From positions 1-25,338 of the forward strand of contig JAEWCF010000019.1 of the NCBI GenBank assembly GCA_023390775.1: a stretch of 25,338 nucleotides of DNA, in the 5' to 3' direction. Positions 7,407-15,901 of this stretch are shown piece after piece. The first letter of the stretch is position 1. Each line of letters begins with the position of its first letter. Position numbers and translations under genes: made by a program. The notes beneath the pieces are model-generated. The model saw nothing but the letters and a program-made list of their open reading frames with translations, did not search any database and was not told the origin of the DNA. This DNA comes from Bacteroidota bacterium (lineage in GTDB: Bacteria > Bacteroidota > Bacteroidia > Flavobacteriales > Flavobacteriaceae).

Positions 7407-9617
7407 ATGGTAGGGAAAATCACACAATTCACACAGACGCTCAATTTTGCAAGCGCCATCAAGGTGACGTTTGCGGCCTGCATACCCGTCATTATTGGGG
7501 CATCGTTTGATTACTTCGAGGCTGGTTTTGCAATCGCACTGGGTGTCCTGCTGGTTTTCCCGAGTGATGTCGCCGGGCACCTCAAACACAAGGTGGCGGG
7601 AATCATCATCGCTTCCCTTGTCGTGGCGGGGAGCGCTTTCATTGTCAATCTTGCGCTTGGGAATGTCCTTGTGTTCTACCCAGTACTTGCCGCGACGCTT
7701 TTTGTCCTGTCGATGATTTCCGCCTACGGCCAACGGGCCACGATGGTATCGTTTTCGGGCCTGCTGTCGGTTTCGCTCGCGTTTTCATCGGTATTTACCC
7801 TGCCCGAACTGGTCGCGCACTGCCTTTTGATGCTCGCAGGCGGACTTTTCTACCTGGCCGTCTCGCTCCTGTTCCATTTTGCGAGGCCGCACCGGTACGC
7901 CGAACTTCAACTTGCCGAATGCATGAGGCTGACCGCGCGCTACCTGAAATTCCGGGGCGATCTATGGAAAGTGGGCGCCGACCGGATCAAGATCACCGGG
8001 AAGCAACTCGAACTGCAGGTCGAACTCAACGCGATTCACGAAAATATCCGTGAAACCGTCATCCGGGGCCGCACTTCCGAGGGAACCTCCGACCGGAACC
8101 GCCGAATGCTCATCATTTTCATCTCACTTGTCGAAGTGCTCGAACTCGCATTGGCGAATCCTTTCGACCATGCCGCGATGCACCGGAGGTTTGGCGCGCA
8201 TAATGTCCTTTCGGTGTACCGGCAACTCGCCTATAACCTGGGCTCGACACTCAAGAAACTGGCATCGGCAGCGCAAAACAACAAGCGCTTTGAAATCAGG
8301 CACAGCCTCCGTGAAGACCTCGCAGCGTTTGAACGCGCCATTGCCTCGTACAGCTCCACTCCCGGCGACGAGACCGCCGAAGGGGTCATCATCCTGAACG
8401 CCATGCTGCATTACGCCGAAAAGCAGGTGGAAAAAATCATGCTGATCGCACGCTCCTACTCGCGCGAGACGCTTAAACACGATGTCCGGGGCGCCGACCG
8501 CGACCTTGAAAAATTCCTGACACCGCAACATTATTTCCTCAGTATCCTGTGGGAAAACCTGAGTTTCAAGAGTTCGGTGTTCAGGCACTCGCTCAGGCTG
8601 ACCGTGACCATCATTGCGGGGTTCGTGATCGGAAACCTTTTGCCGTTGCAGAATGTTTATTGGATCCTGCTGACCATCGTCGTGATCATGCGGCCGGGGT
8701 ACGGGCTCACCAAGGAACGTTCCTATCAAAGGATTTTCGGGACGGTTTTGGGCGGATTCACGGCATTCGGAATCCTTTTGCTTGTGGACAATGACATCGC
8801 GTTGTCGGGAATGGCGATCGTGGCCATGATCCTCGGCTTTGCCTTTTCGCAGACCAATTACAAGGTGGGCGCGACCTTCGTGACGATGTATGTCGTGTTC
8901 CTGTATGCGATGCTCACGCCGAATGTGCGCGAACTGGTTCAATACCGCATCCTCGATACGTTGGCCGGGGCTGCGCTGGCTTTTGCGGCAAATTACTTTT
9001 TGTGGCCTTCGTGGGAATTCCTCGCGGTGCGGACGTATCTGGAAAAATCGGTGGCGGCCAACGGAGCCTACCTTCGCGAGATCATGCTGCTGTACCACGC
9101 CAAGGGCGACGTGCCGGTTTCGTACCGTTTGGCTCGAAAGTCTGCATTTATCGAGACGGGCAACCTGATGGCCTCCTATCAGCGGATGGCCCAGGAACCC
9201 AAATCCAAGCAAAAACATCTGACTCGGGTCTACAAGATTGCCGTGCTCAATCACTCATTGCTTTCATCTGCGGCCGCCCTCGGAACCTTTATCCAGTCGC
9301 ACACCATGCGCAAATCTGCGGCAATCGACATGGCCCTGCAAGCTGCGGTTGGGAATCTTGCCGATGCGGAGTCCATTCTCGCGGGCAAGGCGGCCGAAAA
9401 TGGCGTCGATGTCCGGCTGTCCGAACTGCGGCAGATCAGGCGCACGGAAATCGAACAAACAGTGGAAACCGAAGAGGACAGGCTTTCTGCGATGCAACGT
9501 GCGGACCTCGTGCTCAGGCAACTGGTATGGCTGATCGATCTTTCGTCGAACATAAAAAAGGCCGCCGAAACTTTCCAGGAGGAATCAAATCATCCGGCGC
9601 AGCAGGTAATCCTGTAG
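7407..9617 (+). CDS. FUSC-family (YccS/YhfK-like) inner-membrane protein
   Basis: A 736-residue membrane protein with the split arrangement of the family: a first hydrophobic block of about six helices (residues ~15-150), a long soluble helical region (~150-390), a second hydrophobic block (~395-530) with the conserved turn RPGYGLTKERSYQRIFGTV, and a soluble C-terminal tail. Relatives resemble the fusaric-acid-resistance/aromatic-acid-exporter superfamily; most bacterial YccS-type members have no proven substrate. The start at 7407 is set by the promoter. It lies divergent to def and convergent to ruvX. Its last 11 codons overlap the 3' end of ruvX by 33 bases on the other strand. Family is confident; transport function is inference. 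Confidence 0.88.
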   Translation: MVGKITQFTQTLNFASAIKVTFAACIPVIIGASFDYFEAGFAIALGVLLVFPSDVAGHLKHKVAGIIIASLVVAGSAFIVNLALGNVLVFYPVLAATLFVLSMISAYGQRATMVSFSGLLSVSLAFSSVFTLPELVAHCLLMLAGGLFYLAVSLLFHFARPHRYAELQLAECMRLTARYLKFRGDLWKVGADRIKITGKQLELQVELNAIHENIRETVIRGRTSEGTSDRNRRMLIIFISLVEVLELALANPFDHAAMHRRFGAHNVLSVYRQLAYNLGSTLKKLASAAQNNKRFEIRHSLREDLAAFERAIASYSSTPGDETAEGVIILNAMLHYAEKQVEKIMLIARSYSRETLKHDVRGADRDLEKFLTPQHYFLSILWENLSFKSSVFRHSLRLTVTIIAGFVIGNLLPLQNVYWILLTIVVIMRPGYGLTKERSYQRIFGTVLGGFTAFGILLLVDNDIALSGMAIVAMILGFAFSQTNYKVGATFVTMYVVFLYAMLTPNVRELVQYRILDTLAGAALAFAANYFLWPSWEFLAVRTYLEKSVAANGAYLREIMLLYHAKGDVPVSYRLARKSAFIETGNLMASYQRMAQEPKSKQKHLTRVYKIAVLNHSLLSSAAALGTFIQSHTMRKSAAIDMALQAAVGNLADAESILAGKAAENGVDVRLSELRQIRRTEIEQTVETEEDRLSAMQRADLVLRQLVWLIDLSSNIKKAAETFQEESNHPAQQVIL

Positions 9618-10001
9618 CATGATGGTGGCCGAAATCTCGTCGAGGAGTGCCTTGTCGGCGCGTTTGCTCTTTTTTGCACCCGAATCCAGAAGCGATTTCG
9701 CGGCGAGTTTTGACGTGAACCGCTCGTCAACGCGGATGACCTCGATTTCCGGAAACAATGCCCGGAACTTTTGGGCGAATGCATTTGCCGCGGCGGCGCT
9801 CTGCGAGGGCGAATTGTCCATCTGCCTGGGATCCCCGATGAGCGCCCGGCTGACTTTTTCTTTCGAAAAATAGTCGGCAAGGAAATCGAATGCGGTTGCG
9901 GTAGGCACGGTCGCCAATCCCGAGGCGATGATCTGCAATTCGTCGGTCACGGCCAGGCCCGTGCGTTTTTCCCCAAAATCGATGGCAATGATGCGCGGCA
10001 T
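9585..10001 (-). CDS. ruvX: putative Holliday junction resolvase / pre-16S rRNA nuclease (YqgF family)
   Basis: A 138-residue RNase H-like nuclease of the YqgF/RuvX family, which in Escherichia coli matures the 5' end of 16S rRNA and is also described as a Holliday junction resolvase. Expected landmarks are present: IDFGEKRTG (Asp8, first metal ligand), GDPRQMDNSPSQSA, VDERFTS (Asp92/Glu93) and the C-terminal DEISATIMLQDYL (Asp121). The length is normal. It lies 33 bases downstream of the lipoprotein gene on the same strand. Its 3' end is overlapped for 33 bases by the convergent FUSC gene. Confidence 0.95.
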   Translation of the reverse strand: MPRIIAIDFGEKRTGLAVTDELQIIASGLATVPTATAFDFLADYFSKEKVSRALIGDPRQMDNSPSQSAAAANAFAQKFRALFPEIEVIRVDERFTSKLAAKSLLDSGAKKSKRADKALLDEISATIMLQDYLLRRMI

Positions 10002-10034
10002 TTTTTATTGCGAATTACCGATAAAATTTCCAAT

Positions 10035-10760
10035 CTACCGAACTTCTTCGGGCTGAGCCAACGCTTCGAATTTGGCAATGACCGACTGGCCCCTGCGCAG
10101 TTGCAGCCTTTTGCCGTTTACGATAAAATTATCAGCCTCCGACAACGCCTGGATAAACGGCGTTTCGAGTGCCGCCCCTTCGCATGCCATCTCGGTCCGG
10201 ATGACATCGTCAAATTTGATTTGTGAGCCGTTGACCGTGAATTTTCCGCCAATGCTGTTACATCCGGCGTAAGCGGTAAAAGTGCGGTTCGCAGCAACAT
10301 TCATGAAGGGATCCTCCTTTTGGACCTTGCGGGTGGCCTTTCCCCTCAGCTCGGTCAAGGTCCACCGGGTCGGCGGGATGGTCGCCACCGCTTCAGCAGC
10401 CTGGTGTCCATTCTCGGGCAGTTTATACAACGTGTCGCCCGTTGACTCGAAGACGAGGGCATTGGGGATCACGCCAAGGCGGAGTTCAGGCAGCCCTTCC
10501 CGCATCAGGAGCAACATTTTACCGTCCGCAGACCATTTATAAGTCCCGCTTGCAGACATCTGGCCTCCTATCAAATAGGTAAAATTCTCCGATATCTGCA
10601 ACGTCAGAAGTCCCTGGGGACAATCCTCGCACCTGTTGTCGTATTTACCCAAATAGGAAAGATTTTCAGATCTCACCGCAGGCTCGATAGGCTGCTGGGG
10701 ATTCTTGACTTCCTTGCCCATACAGGCGCTTAATAATATCAAGAGGATCAAATATTTCAT
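10035..10760 (-). CDS. lipoprotein with NlpE-like and META (HslJ-like) domains
   Basis: A 241-residue exported lipoprotein. From the Met at 10760 it begins MKYLILLILLSAC, a short hydrophobic signal with lipobox Cys13; the longer frame would only add a few charged residues. Residues ~35-120 (YLGKYDNRCEDCPQGLLTL, then a beta-rich stretch with SGTYKWSADGKML) resemble the NlpE N-terminal domain, including its paired cysteines. Residues ~133-230 match the META domain: WTLTELRGK, FTAYAGCNSIGGKF, a Met-Ala-Cys triad in TEMACEGA, and ETPFIQAL. Such proteins sit in the envelope and are linked to stress or metal response in other bacteria; that is family knowledge, not shown here. ruvX lies 33 bases downstream. 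Confidence 0.85.
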   Translation of the reverse strand: MKYLILLILLSACMGKEVKNPQQPIEPAVRSENLSYLGKYDNRCEDCPQGLLTLQISENFTYLIGGQMSASGTYKWSADGKMLLLMREGLPELRLGVIPNALVFESTGDTLYKLPENGHQAAEAVATIPPTRWTLTELRGKATRKVQKEDPFMNVAANRTFTAYAGCNSIGGKFTVNGSQIKFDDVIRTEMACEGAALETPFIQALSEADNFIVNGKRLQLRRGQSVIAKFEALAQPEEVR

Positions 10761-10898
10761 GAGATGGTGTTTACCCATAAATTTAGGATTAACCCCGCCA
10801 ATTCCCTCCTAAAATCCATAATATTGTAAAATTTAACAAATGTGGCTTGAAATATTGGTTGGATTCGAGCGTTCAAATAGGGCCCCATTTATCGAAAC

Positions 10899-11288
10899 AT
10901 GAAAAGTAAACTCCTGCTGCTCCTGCTTGCGGTTTCGCCGCTGGCCAAAGCCCAATCGCGCGTTTTCAGTTTTAACGAAGTCAGCACCCGTAACGTGAAT
11001 TCCGAGTGGATTCCACAATCAAATTCCAAGGTCCGGACTGCCCAGTTCACCGATGACCGCATTGAGGTGAAGCTGGACCGATTTTACGATCTCGACATCG
11101 TTTCTACCACGCATTTACCGGACAGGGGCGTGGTATATGTGTGCAGGGACCAGCAAAAGGCGCCCGTGACGGTAATGTTGATCAGCGACCAGAAGATGTT
11201 TGTTTACGACGACCGGAACCGCTACCTGGTAAAATTGCTTCCCCGAAAAGTCCTCCGGGAGCGTCTTTACGCCCGTGTGGACCGATAG
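10899..11288 (+). CDS. small exported protein of unknown function
   Basis: A 129-residue product starting MKSKLLLLLLAVSPLAKAQ, a clear Sec signal peptide with a likely cut after AKA-Q. The mature part of about 110 residues is polar and beta-rich (DDRIEVKLDRFYDLDIVS, VYVCRDQQKAPVTVML, KMFVYDDRNRYLVKLL) with one Cys. No known domain is recognised. It is transcribed away from the lipoprotein gene across a 138-base gap and ends 36 bases before dapD. It is a real gene by signal peptide, codon use and lack of a competing frame. Function unknown. Confidence 0.75.
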   Translation: MKSKLLLLLLAVSPLAKAQSRVFSFNEVSTRNVNSEWIPQSNSKVRTAQFTDDRIEVKLDRFYDLDIVSTTHLPDRGVVYVCRDQQKAPVTVMLISDQKMFVYDDRNRYLVKLLPRKVLRERLYARVDR

Positions 11289-11303
11289 TTTTTTCGCATT
11301 GGT

Positions 11304-11312
11304 TATCTTTGC
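11304..11312 (+). promoter_or_regulatory. candidate -7 box for dapD
   Basis: TATCTTTGC fits TAnnTTTGC exactly and ends 12 bases before the dapD ATG at 11325. It would give dapD its own promoter and a very short leader. No clear -33 TTG is seen. Confidence 0.45.
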
Positions 11313-11324
11313 CAAAAAGAAACC

Positions 11325-12140
11325 ATGAACCATTTGCGGGAAACCATAGAGCAGGCCTGGGAAAACCGTTCCCTGCTGCAGGACGAAAAGGTCATTGCCT
11401 CCATCGAAAAAGTTGTTGCACTCCTTGACGAGGGCACCATCCGCGTCGCCGAACCCACACCCGATGGATGGCAGGTGAACGAGTGGATCAAGAAAGCAGT
11501 CGTGCTCTACTTCCCCATCCGCAAGATGGAAACCCACGAGGTGGGGATATTCGAATTCCATGACAAGATTCCGCTCAAGAAAGATTACGCCGCCAAGGGC
11601 ATCCGCGTGGTGCCGCATGCCGTGGCGCGCCATGGCGCCTATATTTCCAAAGGTGTCATCATGATGCCCAGCTATGTCAACATCGGCGCTTATGTGGACG
11701 AGGGGACAATGGTGGACACCTGGGCTACCGTGGGCAGTTGTGCGCAGATCGGCAAGAACGTGCATTTGAGTGGTGGCGTTGGCATCGGCGGGGTACTCGA
11801 ACCCTTGCAAGCCGCACCGGTAATCATCGAGGACGGCGCCTTCATCGGCTCACGTTGTATCGTGGTCGAAGGTGTGCGTGTTGAAAGCGAGGCCGTTCTC
11901 GGGGCCAACGTCTGTTTGACCGCATCCACCAAAATCATCGACGTAACAGGACCCAAACCCGTTGAGACCAAGGGCGTGGTTCCCGCAAGGTCCGTCGTCA
12001 TTCCTGGTTCGTACACCAAGAAGTTCGCGGCCGGCGAATATCAGGTGCCCTGCGCGCTGATCATTGGCAAACGCAAACCCTCCACCGATTTGAAGACTTC
12101 GCTCAACGATGCGCTGCGCGAATACGACGTTGCGGTTTAA
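11325..12140 (+). CDS. dapD: 2,3,4,5-tetrahydropyridine-2,6-dicarboxylate N-succinyltransferase
   Basis: Succinylates tetrahydrodipicolinate in the succinylase branch of diaminopimelate/lysine synthesis, supplying peptidoglycan and protein. The 271-residue product has an N-terminal helical domain (1-95) followed by a left-handed beta helix of hexapeptide repeats (about 100-235), seen as AYISKGVIMMPSYVNIGAYV, GTMVDTWATVGSCAQIG and GGVGIGGVLEPLQAAPVIIE. MVDTWATVGSCAQIG is the diagnostic active-site loop. The C-terminal strand LIIGKRKPSTDLKTSLN is also typical. The stop TAA abuts a TTAATAA heptamer array. A GT9 gene follows on the same strand. Confidence 0.97.
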   Translation: MNHLRETIEQAWENRSLLQDEKVIASIEKVVALLDEGTIRVAEPTPDGWQVNEWIKKAVVLYFPIRKMETHEVGIFEFHDKIPLKKDYAAKGIRVVPHAVARHGAYISKGVIMMPSYVNIGAYVDEGTMVDTWATVGSCAQIGKNVHLSGGVGIGGVLEPLQAAPVIIEDGAFIGSRCIVVEGVRVESEAVLGANVCLTASTKIIDVTGPKPVETKGVVPARSVVIPGSYTKKFAAGEYQVPCALIIGKRKPSTDLKTSLNDALREYDVAV

Positions 12141-12170
12141 TTAATAATTAATAGTTAATAATTAATAATT
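12141..12170 (+). repeat. heptamer tandem array, consensus TTAATAA, four units
   Basis: TTAATAA, TTAATAG, TTAATAA, TTAATAA and a partial TT follow the dapD stop codon with no gap and in exact 7-base register. The next G completes a TTG that is in frame with the following glycosyltransferase gene. Confidence 0.85.
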
Positions 12171-12186
12171 GGGGGCGACCGGAAGT

Positions 12187-13242
12187 TTGAGGGTTTTAGT
12201 GATCCAGCAAAAGATGATCGGCGATGTGCTGGCCTCCACCGTGATCTGCGAGGCGGTGAAAGAGCGCTTTCCCGACGCCGAAGTCCACTACATGATCAGG
12301 CCGCACACCCGGGCGGTGGTGGACAATAACCCGAATATCGACAAGGTCGTGACTTTCGAACCCTCCAAAAATGGCGGCATCATGGAACTCGCGCGCTTCG
12401 GTCGAAAGCTGAGCGAAGAAAAGTATGACGCAGTGATCGACGCCTACGGCAAGTGGGAAAGCATCGTCCCGGCGTTTTTCAGCGGGGCCAAAACCAGGAT
12501 CGGAATCCGGAAATGGTACACCCAACTGCTCTACACCAAGACGATTTTTCCGAAGCAAAACATAGAGGGATCGGCGATCTTCCACCGTTTGCAATTGGCC
12601 TCGGCATTGACGAAGGTTCCGTCCAGCATCGACTTTCCCAAAATCTACCTCACCGATGCCGAGCGCGCCGAAGGCCTTGCCCAGCTGCGTGCTTTTGTGC
12701 CGGCAGGACGCGCCGTGGCCATGATCAGCATCCTGGGAAGCGCCGAAAATAAGAGTTTGCCCGACAGTTATATGGCGCAGATGATGGACATCGCCGTACA
12801 TACCGCGCCCGTTTCGCTTTTGGTGAATTTCATCCCTTCACAACGCGCACACGCCGAACGCATCGTTTCGCTTTGCAAACCCGAGACCCGGACGCACATT
12901 GTTATGGATTGCTATCAGGATTCGCTGCGCGGATTTCTTGCGGTGCTCTCGCATTGCGACGCGCTTATCGGCAACGAGGGAGGCGCCGTCAACATGGCCA
13001 AGGCGCTCAACATCCCGACATTCACCGTGTTCTCGCCGTGGGTCAACAAGGAATCGTGGAACATGCTCGCGGGTGACGATCACATTGCGGTGCATCTGCG
13101 GGATTTCGAACCTGAAGTTTACAACGGAAGGCACGCAAAGGAATTCGGCGGGCAGGCTATGGAGCTCTACAAAAAGCTGGATCCTTCGCTTTACGCCGAT
13201 AAGCTCCGCGATTTTGTCCTTAAGATTTCTTCCCGAATTTAG
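12187..13242 (+). CDS. glycosyltransferase family 9 (heptosyltransferase-like)
   Basis: A GT-B enzyme of family GT9, which adds heptose or a related sugar to lipopolysaccharide core on the inner face of the membrane. With the TTG at 12187 the product is 351 residues and begins (M)RVLVIQQKMIGDVLAST, the family's N-terminal strand and loop. The C-terminal half has the donor-binding signature SHCDALIGNEGGAVNMAKAL followed by NIPTFTVFSPW. There is no ATG that keeps the first strand: TTG 12187 or TTG 12169 (the latter made by the repeat array) are the only choices, and the next ATG at 12214 would remove it. The gene converges on the epimerase gene and overlaps its 3' end by 23 bases. Confidence 0.85.
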   Translation: MRVLVIQQKMIGDVLASTVICEAVKERFPDAEVHYMIRPHTRAVVDNNPNIDKVVTFEPSKNGGIMELARFGRKLSEEKYDAVIDAYGKWESIVPAFFSGAKTRIGIRKWYTQLLYTKTIFPKQNIEGSAIFHRLQLASALTKVPSSIDFPKIYLTDAERAEGLAQLRAFVPAGRAVAMISILGSAENKSLPDSYMAQMMDIAVHTAPVSLLVNFIPSQRAHAERIVSLCKPETRTHIVMDCYQDSLRGFLAVLSHCDALIGNEGGAVNMAKALNIPTFTVFSPWVNKESWNMLAGDDHIAVHLRDFEPEVYNGRHAKEFGGQAMELYKKLDPSLYADKLRDFVLKISSRI

Positions 13243-14167
13243 CCAGGTACCACGCCACCTGTTTGGCCAGCCCGTCCTTCAGGCTCACCGATGGCTGGTA
13301 ATCTAGCAGTTTTTTCGCCTTGCCGATGACCGCTTCGGTCCTGAGCTGGTCGCCCTTTCGTGCAGGCCGCTTGTCGATCTCGAGCTTTTTGCCCATGATT
13401 TTCTCGACGGCGCGGATGCCGTCCATGGTGGTATTGACCTCGTCGGTACCGAGGTTGATGATCTCACCGTCCACCTTGTCCTCGCGCCCGATGATAGCCG
13501 CCAGGCCGTCGGCGATGTCGCCCACGTAGGTAAAGCTCCGCTGGTGTTCCGCCGATCCCTCAAACAATGGGAATGGCTTGCCGTTGTGCAGGTTTTCGAT
13601 GAGTTTGGTGTAGAGTTTCTCCGGCCTTTCGCGCGGCCCGTAAACCGAATACAGCCGCATCGAACACGCCCTGATCTTGCCTTCGCGCTGATAGCCCAGA
13701 ACGAGTTGTTCGGCGGCCCATTTGGTGGTGCCGTAAAAGGAGATGGGCTTGGGGACCGATTCTTCGTCAACAGTCGCCTCCCGACCATAGACCGATGACG
13801 TCGCGATGTTGACAAAGCATTTCACTGATTCGGATGCGGCGGCGGCGTCCAATAATTTTTGCGTCGCGAAAATATTGTTCCGGACGTATTCCTCGAGCGT
13901 GGTATCCGAAGAAATGCCCGGTTGCGCGGCCAGATGATAGACGTAATCGAAAGGCCTCTCAAAAACACCCGAAAGATTCGAGTTAAGGTCCTTGTCGAGA
14001 ACGGCGATGCCCAGTTCAGCAAGGTCGGCGGCGTTCATCCGCTTGAGCGACTCGTCATAATAATCGTTGAAGTTGTCAAGCCCGGTCACGTCATGGCCCA
14101 GCGCGTGCAGTTTTTCGCAAAGGTGCGACCCGATGAACCCGGCGGCTCCGGTGACGAGGATCCTCAT
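13220..14167 (-). CDS. NAD-dependent nucleotide-sugar epimerase (UDP-GlcA/UDP-Glc 4-epimerase-like)
   Basis: An extended short-chain dehydrogenase of 315 residues: NAD loop GAAGFIGSHL (7-16), Ser125 in NIATSSVYG, and the catalytic Tyr145-x3-Lys149 in SFYGTTKWAAE. GLDNFNDYYDESLK (29-42) closely resembles the corresponding stretch of UDP-glucuronate 4-epimerases, so interconversion of UDP-glucuronate/galacturonate or a related sugar is the best guess; GalE-like or dehydratase activity cannot be excluded. RLYSVYGPRERPEKL is the substrate-side loop. Its ATG overlaps the stop of the upstream GT2 gene (ATGA), so translation is probably coupled. It likely makes a donor sugar for the neighbouring transferases. 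Confidence 0.85.
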   Translation of the reverse strand: MRILVTGAAGFIGSHLCEKLHALGHDVTGLDNFNDYYDESLKRMNAADLAELGIAVLDKDLNSNLSGVFERPFDYVYHLAAQPGISSDTTLEEYVRNNIFATQKLLDAAAASESVKCFVNIATSSVYGREATVDEESVPKPISFYGTTKWAAEQLVLGYQREGKIRACSMRLYSVYGPRERPEKLYTKLIENLHNGKPFPLFEGSAEHQRSFTYVGDIADGLAAIIGREDKVDGEIINLGTDEVNTTMDGIRAVEKIMGKKLEIDKRPARKGDQLRTEAVIGKAKKLLDYQPSVSLKDGLAKQVAWYLAKFGKKS

Positions 14168-14985
14168 ACTTTTTCCTGTTTTTTGATTCCGTAAGGCGTC
14201 CAGGTAATCTTGTTGGCCTTAACATTCTTGCGGATGGCGATGTTGGCCGCCATGCCTTCCTTGGTCTTATAACCGCGGCTGTGGTCCAGGTGCAGGCAGA
14301 TGGCCTTGTGCCGGATCTGTTTTCCCTTGATGCCCGCATTTTCAAGGCGTTCACCGATCTCGCGGTCGCTTCCGCCGTATTTCATGCGCTCATCGTAGCC
14401 GTTGATGGCGATCATGTCTTCCCTAAACCCCGACGAATTGCAGTTGTTGAACGAGGGCGTCGTGGGCGTCACGGCATCGAGCACGGTGCCCAGAACTCCG
14501 TCGCTTGCGAGTTTCAGCGTCTGCGAAAACCCGAGTTTGTCCATCCGCTTGAGCCAGGAAACGTCAAAACACCGTTGGGATACAATATCTTCGGGCGTGA
14601 TGGCCTTTGAAACCTTCATGGAAAGTTTGCAATAACCGCCCGAGAGGAACTTGCCCTTCTCGGCGTATTTGGCGTGGACTTCGACAAAATCCCTGCGCGG
14701 GATGCAGTCCCCATCGGTCATGATGATGTATTCGTGCGCCGCTTCGATGATTGCGACATTGAGGATTTCCTGCCGCCGGTAACCAAGGTCTTCGTGCCAG
14801 AGGTGGCGCAAAGGCACGGGGTAATCTTCGGCATAGCGCGCGATGAGCTCGCGTGTCGATTCGCGCGAACCGTCATCGGCCACGATCACTTCAAAATCGC
14901 GGTAGGTCTGGATGCTGTAGCCGATCAGGACTTTCTCCAGCCACTCCTCGGCATTGTAGGTGCTCACGATAACCGATATCTTCAT
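14164..14985 (-). CDS. glycosyltransferase family 2, copy A
   Basis: A 273-residue GT-A enzyme from the Met at 14985 (MKISVIVSTYNAEEWLEKVL). Key positions: nucleotide-binding ADDGS (36-40), metal/donor DGD (91-93), acceptor-side GGSDRE (204-209) as in the galactosyltransferase C-terminal type, and His residues at 226 and 232. No membrane segment. It aligns without gaps over about 250 residues with the next gene upstream and is about half identical by eye, so the two are tandem duplicates. An alternative ATG at 15012 would overlap the upstream stop as TAATG and add nine residues; homology favours 14985. It overlaps the epimerase start by four bases. The acceptor and sugar are unknown; a surface polysaccharide is likely from context. 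Confidence 0.88.
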   Translation of the reverse strand: MKISVIVSTYNAEEWLEKVLIGYSIQTYRDFEVIVADDGSRESTRELIARYAEDYPVPLRHLWHEDLGYRRQEILNVAIIEAAHEYIIMTDGDCIPRRDFVEVHAKYAEKGKFLSGGYCKLSMKVSKAITPEDIVSQRCFDVSWLKRMDKLGFSQTLKLASDGVLGTVLDAVTPTTPSFNNCNSSGFREDMIAINGYDERMKYGGSDREIGERLENAGIKGKQIRHKAICLHLDHSRGYKTKEGMAANIAIRKNVKANKITWTPYGIKKQEKV

Positions 14986-15011
14986 ATTTGTGTTTTCGCG
15001 GGCGTCGCCCA

Positions 15012-15869
15012 TTAATAATTGACTGCCACCGCCTCGTCATGCGATTCCTCGGTAAACAGTAGCGTATTGATTCCGTTACGGGCGGTGGTCACCCCGTTTT
15101 TCTTGTTGTATTTGCGGATAAGCAGGTTCTTGGCTTTGCTCTCGTCATTGGCGTAGGTGCGTTCGTGCTCGAGATGGATGCAGATGGCGCTGTAACGGAT
15201 TTGTCTTGAACGGATGCCCGCGTTGTTGAGGCGTTCGCCGAATTCACGATCCTCGCCGCCGTACTGCATGTCCTGGTTAAAGCCGTTGACCGCGATGATG
15301 TCCGATTTCCAGCCCGATGCATTGTGCCCGTTCCACGAAGGTTTTGTAGTGGTGACCGAGTTGAGCAGCATCGCCCAAAAACCGCGCACGACCAATTTCT
15401 TGATCTTGAAACTCACCGGAAGCCCCATTGTGCGAAGCCATCCCAGGCTGAAGCACTTTTGCGAGACAATATCCTCGCGCGAGATCGCCTCCGAAACATT
15501 CAGCGGCAGCTTGAAATACCCTCCGGATAGGAAATACCCCGGTTTGCGAAGCGCCAAATGCGACGATACGAAATCGGCGCGGGGGATGCAGTCGCCGTCG
15601 GTAAAGATCAAATAATCCGAATGCGAGGCGACGATGGCCTTGTTGAGGATCTCGGTCTTTTGAAATCCGTGGTCCTCGTGCCACACGTGCACGATCGGAA
15701 CCCCCAGTTTGTCGCGTACCGAATCGATGAGCTGCTTGGTGCGGGGCGTGGATCCGTCGTCGGCAATGACGATCTCAAAATCACGCTCATCCTGCACGCT
15801 AAAACCCCAGAGGACTTTTTCAAGCCATTCCTCGGCGTTGTAGGTGCTCATGATCACGGATGCTTTCAT
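15012..15869 (-). CDS. glycosyltransferase family 2, copy B
   Basis: A 285-residue paralogue of the preceding gene: MKASVIMSTYNAEEWLEKVL, ADDGS at 36-40, DGDCIPR at 91-97, FLSGGY at 113-118 and GGEDREFGERL at 204-214. Differences from copy A cluster at 41-60, 150-180 and the C-terminal 25 residues, regions that in GT-A enzymes often set acceptor choice, so the two copies may add different or successive sugars (inference). It is first of the three-gene unit GT2-B, GT2-A, epimerase. A TATGTTTG box ends four bases before its ATG. Confidence 0.88.
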   Translation of the reverse strand: MKASVIMSTYNAEEWLEKVLWGFSVQDERDFEIVIADDGSTPRTKQLIDSVRDKLGVPIVHVWHEDHGFQKTEILNKAIVASHSDYLIFTDGDCIPRADFVSSHLALRKPGYFLSGGYFKLPLNVSEAISREDIVSQKCFSLGWLRTMGLPVSFKIKKLVVRGFWAMLLNSVTTTKPSWNGHNASGWKSDIIAVNGFNQDMQYGGEDREFGERLNNAGIRSRQIRYSAICIHLEHERTYANDESKAKNLLIRKYNKKNGVTTARNGINTLLFTEESHDEAVAVNY

Positions 15870-15873
15870 GCTA

Positions 15874-15881
15874 CAAACATA
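15874..15881 (-). promoter_or_regulatory. candidate -7 box for the GT2-B/GT2-A/epimerase unit
   Basis: On the - strand TATGTTTG fits TAnnTTTG and ends four bases before the ATG at 15869. The space between this gene and the upstream kinase-like gene is only 32 bases. A leaderless transcript would result if this box is used. Confidence 0.35.
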
Positions 15882-15901
15882 GCAAATAGTCCCGTTACCC
15901 G

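Noticed and set aside
8124..9254. Long open frame (376 codons) on the - strand inside the FUSC gene
   Set aside because: It has no domain, is rich in His/Arg/Gln as shadows of membrane codons are, and the + strand protein is a full family member.
9585..9617. Frameshift or pseudogene at the FUSC/ruvX overlap
   Set aside because: Both frames are intact to normal stops and ruvX keeps its C-terminal active-site Asp; only the tail overlap is unusual.
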